The position numbers were made by a program, and so were the translations under genes. Shown here piece by piece: positions 1 to 5,421 of a stretch of DNA of 17,609 nt (position 1 is its first letter; each line of letters opens with the position of its first letter). The stretch lies in the NCBI GenBank assembly GCA_900544555.1, contig UQWD01000030.1:1-17609 (forward strand), in the 5' to 3' direction. Below the pieces are notes generated by a model. It worked only from the letters and a program-made list of their open reading frames with translations. It was not told the origin of the DNA and made no database searches. Source of the stretch: an uncultured Eubacteriales bacterium (GTDB lineage Bacteria; Bacillota; Clostridia; Christensenellales; CAG-138).

Positions 1-20
1 GCAAGCGCTCCGTGTTAACT

Positions 21-48
21 CGAAAAACGTGGCGCAGCCACTTTTTCG
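21..48. terminator. Bidirectional hairpin downstream of rplL
   Basis: An inverted repeat has arms CGAAAAA-c-GTGGC and GCCAC-TTTTTCG around a 3-nt loop. The A/T flanks give a U-run on either strand, so it can end transcripts in both directions. It is the last of three hairpins after rplL on the minus strand. Seen directly; termination is inferred. Confidence 0.6.
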
Positions 49-54
49 ATACAC

Positions 55-77
55 TAAAAAGCGGCTTTGGCCGCTTT
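55..77 (-). terminator. Intrinsic terminator after rplL
   Basis: On the minus strand AAAGCGGC and GCCGCTTT form an 8-bp stem around a CAAA loop, followed by a T5 run. It lies about 50 bp after the rplL stop and is the best candidate for the end of the rpl transcript. Confidence 0.75.
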
Positions 78-86
78 CATAAATAT

Positions 87-106
87 CAGGCGGCTTGCGC
101 CGCCTG
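87..106 (-). other. GNRA-capped hairpin after rplL
   Basis: A perfect 8-bp stem (CAGGCGGC/GCCGCCTG on the minus strand) carries a GCAA tetraloop. There is no U-run directly after it, so it may protect the 3' end or assist the terminator next to it rather than terminate by itself. Confidence 0.5.
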
Positions 107-129
107 CATCCAAACTAATTTGACCAGAG

Positions 130-498
130 TTACTTGATTTCCACCGTCGCGCCAACCGCCTTAAAGGTTTCGGAAATTTTTTCGCACTCTTCCTTGGAAA
201 CGCCTTCTTTAAGGGGCCTGGGCGCGTTGTCGACCAGCTCCTTGGCTTCTTTGAGCCCCAAACCGGTGAGCTCGCGAACGGCCTTAATAACCTTAATCTT
301 CTCGGAGCCAACATCCTTAAGGATAGCGTCAAACTCCGTTTTCTCCTCGACTTCCTCAACAGCAGCCGCAGGGCCGGCTACCGCAACCGCGGTTGCCGCG
401 GCGGAAACGCCAAATTCCTCTTCAAGCGCCTTAACCAGTTCGGCAAGCTCAAGCACGCTCAGTTCTTTGATATCGGCGATAAATTGCTCTTTATTCAT
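130..498 (-). CDS. rplL: 50S ribosomal protein L7/L12
   Basis: This is the stalk protein of the large ribosomal subunit, which recruits and activates translational GTPases. The 122 residues match the family's usual length. An N-terminal dimerisation helix region (about 1-30) is followed by an Ala/Val/Gly-rich hinge (about 33-50). The C-terminal domain (about 54-122) has the typical KIKVIKAVRELTGLGLKEAK core. The start is set by GAGGAGG a few bases upstream of ATG. It follows rplJ with a 36-bp gap and shares its promoter and leader. Three hairpins follow the stop, including an intrinsic terminator, so transcription probably ends here and not at a downstream rpoB. Confidence 0.97.
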   Translation of the reverse strand: MNKEQFIADIKELSVLELAELVKALEEEFGVSAAATAVAVAGPAAAVEEVEEKTEFDAILKDVGSEKIKVIKAVRELTGLGLKEAKELVDNAPRPLKEGVSKEECEKISETFKAVGATVEIK

Positions 499-534
499 TT
501 TATTTTCCTCCTCATCGTTATTTCCAGTTGATAT

Positions 535-1062
535 TTAGTCTGCCGCCTGCTCCGTCGCGGCCGGCGCTTCATTTTGCTTGGCTATCTGATCCAGCACGAT
601 AGCCAGGCCGGAAATGGGAGACATCATGCTGCCGAGCAGCCGTGCGAGCAGAACCTCGCGCGGGGGCAGATCAGCAAGCGCGTTCATCGCGTTAGCGTCG
701 GATACGGCTCCGTTAATCAGGCCGCCCTTAATCTCGCACTTCTTATACTTTTTGATTGATTCCTTAAGCACCTTAGCCGGGGCCACCGCGTCCTCGTACC
801 CAAATGCGAATGCCGAAGGGCCTTTGAGCATTTCATTAATGCTCTCGTCAATCCCCGCATCCTTTGCCGCGCGCTCAACTATGGAGTTTTTAAGAACAAC
901 ATACTCTATGTTGGCTTTTCGCATCTCGTTGCGCAGGTTTGTAACTTCCTCAACCGTCATCCCACGGTAATCAAAAATAACGACGGACTGCGCCTTTAAG
1001 ATCTTATCCCGGACCTCGAGGGCTTTTTGCGCTTTAATTTCAATGATCTTGGCGTTTCCCAT
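535..1062 (-). CDS. rplJ: 50S ribosomal protein L10
   Basis: L10 anchors the L7/L12 dimers to 23S rRNA at the base of the stalk. The 175 residues are near the family norm. The N-terminal part has the conserved FDYRGMTVEEVTNLRNEMR segment (about 30-48) and LKNSIVERA. The C-terminal helix that binds L12 is shorter and ends in a flexible Ala/Glu-rich tail (EAPAATEQAAD). The start follows AAGGAGGTGAAACC. The gene is preceded by an L10-type leader with an attenuator, so it is very likely autoregulated by the L10-L12 complex together with rplL. Confidence 0.97.
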   Translation of the reverse strand: MGNAKIIEIKAQKALEVRDKILKAQSVVIFDYRGMTVEEVTNLRNEMRKANIEYVVLKNSIVERAAKDAGIDESINEMLKGPSAFAFGYEDAVAPAKVLKESIKKYKKCEIKGGLINGAVSDANAMNALADLPPREVLLARLLGSMMSPISGLAIVLDQIAKQNEAPAATEQAAD

Positions 1063-1078
1063 GGTTTCACCTCCTTAT

Positions 1079-1108
1079 AAATAAAATCCCCTGCCATAAG
1101 ACAAGGGA
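1079..1108 (-). terminator. Attenuator terminator in the rplJ leader
   Basis: On the minus strand TCCCTTGTC pairs with GGCAGGGGA (9 bp including two G-U pairs) around a TTAT loop, followed by TTTTATTTAT. The 3' arm lies about 25 nt before the rplJ start and is immediately followed by the AAGGAGG ribosome binding site. Confidence 0.75.
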
Positions 1109-1200
1109 CAAAACAACGCACACGCTAGTATACGGTTTGTTACCTCGGCAGGAAATTAAGCGTAAATCGCGCCTGCTGTCTTAGGCAATATTCAATACCG
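1079..1200 (-). ncRNA. L10 leader (ribosomal protein autoregulatory RNA)
   Basis: The minus-strand 5' UTR of rplJ contains AAGACAGCAGGC, a small GCG-ATTTA-CGC hairpin and CCTGCCGAGGTAA, in the order known for the Firmicutes L10 leader. GCAGG (1172-1176) pairs with CCTGC (1148-1152) to form the basal stem bound by L10-L12. The leader ends in a terminator hairpin (1079-1108). The segment at 1147-1155 can instead pair with the terminator's 3' arm at 1087-1095, giving a mutually exclusive antiterminator. In Bacillus subtilis the rplJL leader is known to work by such attenuation. Confidence 0.88.
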
Positions 1201-1206
1201 TTGATG

Positions 1207-1236
1207 AGTGTACCACCTCGATCAACAGATTGTCAA
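1207..1236 (-). promoter_or_regulatory. Promoter of rplJ-rplL
   Basis: Minus strand: TTGACA (1231-1236), an 18-bp spacer, then TACACT (1207-1212) preceded by TGG, which gives an extended -10. It begins 8 bp beyond the rplA stop, so rplJL has its own promoter besides any read-through from rplA. Confidence 0.75.
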
Positions 1237-1243
1237 TCAATTT

Positions 1244-1933
1244 CTAAAATTTCGCTCCGTTAAACTTTACCCCGGGCCCCATGGTTGTTGAAAGCACTAC
1301 GCTCTTAATATACGTACCCTTGGCCGCTGATGGCTTCGCCTTGATAACGGCCTCCATCAGCGTAGAAAGGTTCTCCTCCAGCTTTTCAACGCCAAAGGAT
1401 ACCTTGCCCACGGGAACGTGTACGATACTCGTTTTATCCACGCGATATTCGACCTTACCGGCCTTGATATCGGCGACGGCCTTTGCAACGTCCATCGTGA
1501 CTGTTCCGCTCTTGGGGTTCGGCATGAGCCCCTTGGGGCCGAGCACGCGGCCGATGCGGCCGACTACGCCCATCATGTCGGGTGTCGCGACGCATACGTC
1601 GAACCCAAACCAGTTTTCGGTCTGGATCTTTTTCACCATATCCTCATCGCCAACAAAATCAGCCCCTGCCTCCTGCGCTTCACGCGCCTTATCGCCCTTG
1701 GCGAAAACGAGCACGCGTACGGTACGTCCGGTGCCGTGGGGCAGCACAACGGCTCCGCGTACCTGTTGATCCGCATGGCGCGGGTCAACGCCCAGACGGA
1801 TAGACGCTTCCACCGTTTCATCAAATTTAGCCTTTGAGGTGGAAAGTACGGCCTCCAGCCCCTCGCGAACGTCGTAAAGCTTTTGCTTGTCAATCAGCTT
1901 CACGCTCTCAAGATATTTCTTACCATGCTTCAT
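1244..1933 (-). CDS. rplA: 50S ribosomal protein L1
   Basis: L1 forms the mobile L1 stalk near the E site and, in many bacteria, represses its own rplK-rplA mRNA. The 229 residues match the family. The protein starts KHGKKYLESVKLID, has the VRVLVFAKGDKAREA segment of domain II, and carries the signature RIGRVLGPKGLMPNPKSGTV (about 125-146). The start follows GGGAGG at a normal spacing. It lies 50 bp downstream of rplK, consistent with a two-gene unit. The stop (TAG) sits next to the rplJ promoter. Confidence 0.97.
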   Translation of the reverse strand: MKHGKKYLESVKLIDKQKLYDVREGLEAVLSTSKAKFDETVEASIRLGVDPRHADQQVRGAVVLPHGTGRTVRVLVFAKGDKAREAQEAGADFVGDEDMVKKIQTENWFGFDVCVATPDMMGVVGRIGRVLGPKGLMPNPKSGTVTMDVAKAVADIKAGKVEYRVDKTSIVHVPVGKVSFGVEKLEENLSTLMEAVIKAKPSAAKGTYIKSVVLSTTMGPGVKFNGAKF

Positions 1934-1983
1934 TCTAAAAATCCTCCCTGTGGTAATAGCGGCAATCGCCTCCCACTGTTCGC

Positions 1984-2409
1984 TTAATCTACTACGGTCA
2001 CACCCATGGAGCGAGCGGTCCCGGCTAACATTCTCATTGCGGCTTCAACGCTTGCGGCGTTCAAGTCCGGCATTTTCAATTCAGCGATTTCCTTAAGCTG
2101 TGCCTTGGTAACAGTAGCGACCTTCTCCATGTTCGGCTTGCCGGAACCGCTTTCAATACCGCATGCTTTCTTGATTAGAACCGAGGCGGGCGGAGTTTTT
2201 GTGATAAAAGTGAAAGAACGATCCTGATATACCGTAATCACTACGGGAATAATCAACCCTGCCTGTTTGGCAGTTCTTTCATTAAACTCCTTGCAAAAGC
2301 CTACGATGTTTACGCCATGCTGACCAAGCGCGGGACCGACGGGCGGCGCGGGTGTGGCCTTGCCGGCGGGGATCTGCAGCTTTGCAAAGCCTGTGATCTT
2401 CTTCGCCAT
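1984..2409 (-). CDS. rplK: 50S ribosomal protein L11
   Basis: L11 is part of the GTPase-associated centre of the large subunit and binds 23S rRNA. The 141 residues are exactly typical. The N-terminal domain has the proline-rich PAGKATPAPPVGPALGQHG segment (about 15-33), and the C-terminal RNA-binding domain includes MPDLNAASVEAAMRMLAGTARSMG. The start follows AGGAGG. A 136-bp gap with hairpins separates it from nusG, and one hairpin may be the L1 repression site. Confidence 0.97.
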   Translation of the reverse strand: MAKKITGFAKLQIPAGKATPAPPVGPALGQHGVNIVGFCKEFNERTAKQAGLIIPVVITVYQDRSFTFITKTPPASVLIKKACGIESGSGKPNMEKVATVTKAQLKEIAELKMPDLNAASVEAAMRMLAGTARSMGVTVVD

Positions 2410-2433
2410 AACAATAATCCTCCTAAATATAAT

Positions 2434-2465
2434 GTGGTGCGAGCGAAGCTAAGCGCTTCTCCCAC
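2434..2465 (-). promoter_or_regulatory. Candidate L1-binding hairpin before rplK
   Basis: In the rplK 5' UTR (minus strand), GTGG-GAG-AAGC pairs with GCTT-CG-CTC-GCA-CCAC. This gives stems of 4, 3 and 4 bp separated by asymmetric bulges and capped by GCTTA. The GTGGGAG strand resembles the L1-binding strand of the 23S rRNA L1 stalk (GGUGGGAG), and L1 is known to repress L11 operons through such mimicry. The fold is seen in the sequence; L1 binding is inferred. Confidence 0.5.
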
Positions 2466-2505
2466 TATGCAACCCCGCTTTAAAGGGGAAACATACTTAA
2501 ACCGC

Positions 2506-2533
2506 GTTTATGCACACCGTAACACGCATAAAC
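2506..2533. repeat. Inverted repeat between nusG and rplK
   Basis: Perfect 8-bp arms GTTTATGC/GCATAAAC lie either side of a 12-nt loop, just after the nusG stop. There is no U-run on either side, so it is not a clear terminator. A second small repeat, CCCC-N8-GGGG, lies at 2473-2488. They may be processing or stabilising hairpins between secE-nusG and rplKA. Confidence 0.35.
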
Positions 2534-2545
2534 GCTCAGCCCTTG

Positions 2546-3064
2546 TCAGAGCTTTTGAACCTGAATAAAGTCCAGCTCAACAGGCGTGTTCCTGCCGAAC
2601 ATGGATACTGTCAGCTTTATTTTCTGTCGTTCGTGGTCAAGGTTCTCAACCGTGCCGATAAAGTTTTCCAGCGGCCCGGAGATGACGCGTACGGATTCGC
2701 CCACCGCGATATCCAGCACAATCGGTATACGCTCCATGCCCATTGCCGTAACTTCCTCATCCGAAAGCGGGATAGGCTTGGAGCCGGGGCCGACAAAGCC
2801 GGTCACCCCCCTGGTATTGCGAACGACATACCAGGTTTTATCGTTCATGATCATCTTGATCATCACGTAACCAGGCAGCAGCTTGCGCTGAACGGTTTTC
2901 CGCTTGCCGTCCTTAATTTCAAGCACATCCTCCGTTGGATACTTCACCTCAAGGATCATATCCTCAAGGTTCCGGTTCTCCACGGTTTTTTCCAGATCCT
3001 CCTTGACCTTGTTTTCGTAACCCGAATAGGTATGTACGACATACCATTTGGCTTCCTCGGTCAT
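2546..3064 (-). CDS. nusG: Transcription termination/antitermination factor NusG
   Basis: NusG binds the RNA polymerase clamp and modulates pausing, termination and transcription-translation coupling. The 172 residues fit the bacterial family. The N-terminal NGN domain has KWYVVHTYSGYENKV (6-20), the KLLPGYVMIKM segment (61-71) and RNTRGVTGFVG (82-92). The C-terminal KOW domain is at about 121-165 (VGESVRVISGPLENFIGTV). The start follows AAGGAG. secE ends 14 bp upstream, the usual secE-nusG pairing. Confidence 0.97.
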   Translation of the reverse strand: MTEEAKWYVVHTYSGYENKVKEDLEKTVENRNLEDMILEVKYPTEDVLEIKDGKRKTVQRKLLPGYVMIKMIMNDKTWYVVRNTRGVTGFVGPGSKPIPLSDEEVTAMGMERIPIVLDIAVGESVRVISGPLENFIGTVENLDHERQKIKLTVSMFGRNTPVELDFIQVQKL

Positions 3065-3078
3065 ATGTTCCGTACTCC

Positions 3079-3309
3079 TTACAGTTTTGCCAGCAGACTG
3101 ATACCCTGCGCAAACAGGAAATCAAGCGCCCCGATAATAACGGCCATAAGCGCTACAAAAGCCAAAACCGTCAGGGTGTAATTCACCATTTCCTTGGGCG
3201 TGGGCCACGAAACCTTTTTCAGCTCGGAAAAAAACTTGCCGGCCTTACGGCTCTTTGTTCTTTCCTTCTTGTCAGGCTTGGCCGCATCCTTCTTAACGAT
3301 GTTTGCCAT
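3079..3309 (-). CDS. secE: Preprotein translocase subunit SecE
   Basis: SecE is the small clamp subunit of the SecYEG protein-conducting channel in the cytoplasmic membrane. It has 76 residues, typical of the short one-helix Gram-positive form. A Lys-rich cytoplasmic N-terminus (1-25) leads to the family motif ELKKVSWPTPKEM (29-41), then one transmembrane helix at about 44-66. A GGGGG stretch upstream serves as ribosome binding site. It sits between rpmG and nusG in the conserved order. Confidence 0.95.
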   Translation of the reverse strand: MANIVKKDAAKPDKKERTKSRKAGKFFSELKKVSWPTPKEMVNYTLTVLAFVALMAVIIGALDFLFAQGISLLAKL

Positions 3310-3339
3310 TTTTTAAACCCCCATGAACTTAATCGGTTG

Positions 3340-3489
3340 TTATTTTGATTCCCTGTGCAGGGTCTGCTTGCGGCAGAAGCGGCAATACTTGTTGAACTCC
3401 AAACGATCGGGATCGTTTTTCTTGTTCTTGAAGGTATTGTAATTCCTCTGCTTGCACTCAGTGCATGCCAGTGTAATCTTTACGCGCAT
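3340..3489 (-). CDS. rpmG: 50S ribosomal protein L33 (zinc-ribbon form)
   Basis: This 49-residue protein was read directly from the minus strand. It begins MRVKITLACTECKQRNY and ends FCRKQTLHRESK. Cysteines 9, 12, 36 and 39 form two CxxC pairs, so it is the zinc-binding (C+) version of L33, a small large-subunit protein near the E site. The start is supported by AAGGAG upstream of ATG. It is the first gene after the promoter at 3556-3584 and lies about 30 bp before secE, the standard Firmicutes arrangement. No tRNA-Trp gene lies between rpmG and secE. Confidence 0.95.
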   Translation of the reverse strand: MRVKITLACTECKQRNYNTFKNKKNDPDRLEFNKYCRFCRKQTLHRESK

Positions 3490-3555
3490 AGTCTTCTCCT
3501 TCCGCCTTGCTTGCGAGACATCTAAATAAAGCCCCCATTCGGGGACACCTTAACT

Positions 3556-3584
3556 AATCTAGCATACATTTTAGCCTATGTCAA
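3556..3584 (-). promoter_or_regulatory. Promoter of rpmG-secE-nusG
   Basis: Minus strand: TTGACA (3579-3584), a 17-bp spacer, then TAGATT (3556-3561). The transcript would start about 60 bp before the rpmG ATG. Its leader includes a short CCCC-GAAT-GGGG hairpin. Confidence 0.65.
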
Positions 3585-3664
3585 CGTAAAATCAAAGGAT
3601 ATTGTACCCATTCTAATGTTTTTTTACACGCGCGCTGTAAGTAAAACGCGCTTCGCCAGTAAAT

Positions 3665-3784
3665 CTATTTATCATAATAACCTGAATTTACTTTTTCGTC
3701 TACCGTTAAACGGCTTTCGCTTGGTTTATAGCTCTTTAATTTTAACTGGGAATACGCCGCGGTTATGGTAAAGCGTGACTTCAT
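3665..3784 (-). CDS. Possible 39-residue small protein downstream of ttcA
   Basis: On the minus strand an ATG 48 bp after the ttcA stop opens a 39-residue frame that begins MKSRFTITAAYSQLKLK and ends VDEKVNSGYYDK before TAG. The composition looks protein-like and the codons match the neighbours. The only Shine-Dalgarno match, GGAG, is 2 nt from the ATG, which is too close for efficient initiation. The end weakly recalls the KIESGxYxV segment of FlgM-type anti-sigma factors, but this is too little for a call. Its only support is an open frame in an otherwise gene-free 340-bp gap; it may be spurious. Confidence 0.25.
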   Translation of the reverse strand: MKSRFTITAAYSQLKLKSYKPSESRLTVDEKVNSGYYDK

Positions 3785-3832
3785 AGCTCCACTCTTTCAT
3801 CCAACATCCGACTAAGCAATGCGCAGTTTGCT

Positions 3833-4687
3833 TCATTCGTTATCCTCAGGGGCACGGCCCGCCTCATTATAGCCGTCAAGAAAATGCCTCTTTATCCCAT
3901 CCTTTTTATAACTTATAACCGTCGAAAGGTTGACGTTTTCTACGCTGCGGAAAATGTTGGCGTCAACGTTCGGGTTGGTTTTTTTCATTTCCCGTATAAG
4001 CTCCTTAATTTCACCGCGTTTGGAGGAGACATGGCCATTGTTCATTGCGGCGTTCTCGGTAAAACGGCACGCGCACTGCAAAAAGCTGAGCGAATGCGCC
4101 TTGCGCCAAGCGACAACGTCCTCCTCCCGCACAAGATACATCGGACGTATCAGCTCCATGCCCGGGAAATTCGCACTGTGAAGCTTGGGCATCATAGTCT
4201 GCACCTGCGCGCCGTACAGCATACCCATCAAAATGGTTTCCACCACATCGTTAAAATGATGGCCCAGGGCGATTTTGTTGCAGCCCAGCTCTTGGGCACG
4301 GTGATATAAAAAACCCCTGCGCATCCTTGCGCACAGATAACAGGGCGAATCCGAAACCTCTTCCACAATCCTGAAAATTTCCGATGTGAAAATCGTCAGC
4401 GGGATATTCATTTCAAGCGCGTTGTTGATGATTAAGCGCCTGTTCTCAAGCCGGTATCCGGGATCCATGGCGATATAAGAAGCCTCGAACGGAACGCCGC
4501 CGTGCCTTTGCAGCTCCTGAACGCACTTCGCCATCAGCATCGAATCCTTTCCGCCGGATATGCATACGGCTATCCTGTCTCCCGCTTCTATCAGGCGGTA
4601 TTGGACAACGGCCGAAATGAAACGGCGCCAAATGCCGCCCCTAAACGTGGTTATAATGCTTTTTTCTATTTCCCGGTACCGTTCCAT
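3833..4687 (-). CDS. ttcA: TtcA-family tRNA 2-thiocytidine synthetase (PP-loop ATPase)
   Basis: TtcA enzymes activate tRNA cytidine 32 with ATP and replace its 2-oxygen with sulfur through a [4Fe-4S] cluster. The 284 residues fit the family. The PP-loop SGGKDS is at 44-49. CxxC (Cys116, Cys119) precedes the basic RMRRG, and GHHFND is at 142-147. A third cluster cysteine is offered by Cys205 or Cys207 (QCACRF). The start follows CGGAGG about 10 bp upstream of ATG. No clear -35/-10 pair was found upstream. The family also contains thiolases of unknown target, so the substrate is less certain than the fold. Confidence 0.82.
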   Translation of the reverse strand: MERYREIEKSIITTFRGGIWRRFISAVVQYRLIEAGDRIAVCISGGKDSMLMAKCVQELQRHGGVPFEASYIAMDPGYRLENRRLIINNALEMNIPLTIFTSEIFRIVEEVSDSPCYLCARMRRGFLYHRAQELGCNKIALGHHFNDVVETILMGMLYGAQVQTMMPKLHSANFPGMELIRPMYLVREEDVVAWRKAHSLSFLQCACRFTENAAMNNGHVSSKRGEIKELIREMKKTNPNVDANIFRSVENVNLSTVISYKKDGIKRHFLDGYNEAGRAPEDNE

Positions 4688-5232
4688 TATCCGACAGCCT
4701 CCGAAATTACCGTTTCTGATTATTACAATATCATATCACAGCAACGGCTCCTACGGTAGCGAGATAAAAACTTGCGCGCAGCAAGCCTGCGCCAAACATC
4801 GTTGGATTCGCAATTACAGTCAGCAAATAGCTTTAAGTGGTTGGTTCATCACGTAGCGGCGGATAAACCACAAGCTGTTGCGGTATTGCGGGCCGTTAAC
4901 CGACCATATGCTGAATCAAAACATACCTATTGAAATTATCCGTTACGTGTCAACACCGTTTGCTGCAAACGTCGAATTTTTAGGTGGGAATTATCGGATA
5001 TGACGATCAATTCTGAGCACAGGTAGGCGAAGGCGGCTTTTAGCGGGACGCTTTATTTGGTTCAAAGCGTTTGAATAGTTTATAAAAATGTCCTATGGTC
5101 TTCGGCGGCAATTTTACACTTTACCCGTATCATGAAATATTCCCGTGATGCTAAATGCACACCGCTTTTACTATTGCTACCTAGAGAAGAGCGCTCTCGC
5201 ATTATATATTATCAAACCGCCTTCACAACCGC
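4688..5232. other. Non-coding gap between ttcA and the LRR gene
   Basis: No convincing gene, tRNA or mobile element was seen here. It holds the ttcA ribosome binding site at its left end. An 11-bp inverted repeat with a 3-nt bulge is at 4829-4876 (AGCTT-taa-GTGGTT with AACCAC-AAGCT). A 15-bp dyad, CGTTTGC-T-GCAAACG, is at 4957-4971. GAGCGCTC, a short palindrome, is near 5190. The right end becomes AT-rich before the LRR promoter. Confidence 0.6.
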
Positions 5233-5261
5233 TTGACAGCCCGAAAGAAGTACTTTACACT
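5233..5261 (+). promoter_or_regulatory. Promoter of the LRR surface protein gene
   Basis: TTGACA (5233-5238), a 17-bp spacer and TACACT (5256-5261). The start site would fall near 5268, leaving a leader of about 150 nt before the ATG at 5422. Confidence 0.75.
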
Positions 5262-5271
5262 TAAAAATGCA

Positions 5272-5299
5272 ATATTAAGCAATATATAATGCTTAATAT
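5272..5299. promoter_or_regulatory. Palindrome over the LRR gene start site (operator candidate)
   Basis: Perfect 10-bp arms ATATTAAGCA/TGCTTAATAT flank an 8-bp AT spacer. It begins 11 bp after the -10 box, so a bound protein would block initiation or early elongation. It could instead be a 5' UTR hairpin. Confidence 0.5.
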
Positions 5300-5421
5300 A
5301 ACACATATGACGGCATCTAAAATCCTCTGCGCAAAACTCTCGTCAGAGCGTTCTGGTTCTTCCGACAATAAACGCCTCATGGCGTACTAATAAGACTTTA
5401 AAACTTAAGGAGGAACAGCGA

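Noticed and set aside
3600..3660. Terminator for ttcA in the GCGCG/CGCGC-rich stretch
   Set aside because: On the minus strand the hairpin is followed by an A run, not a T run, so intrinsic termination is not supported.
5132..5236. 34-residue frame MKYSRDAK... ahead of the LRR promoter
   Set aside because: No ribosome binding site; it runs into the -35 box and has no protein-like features.
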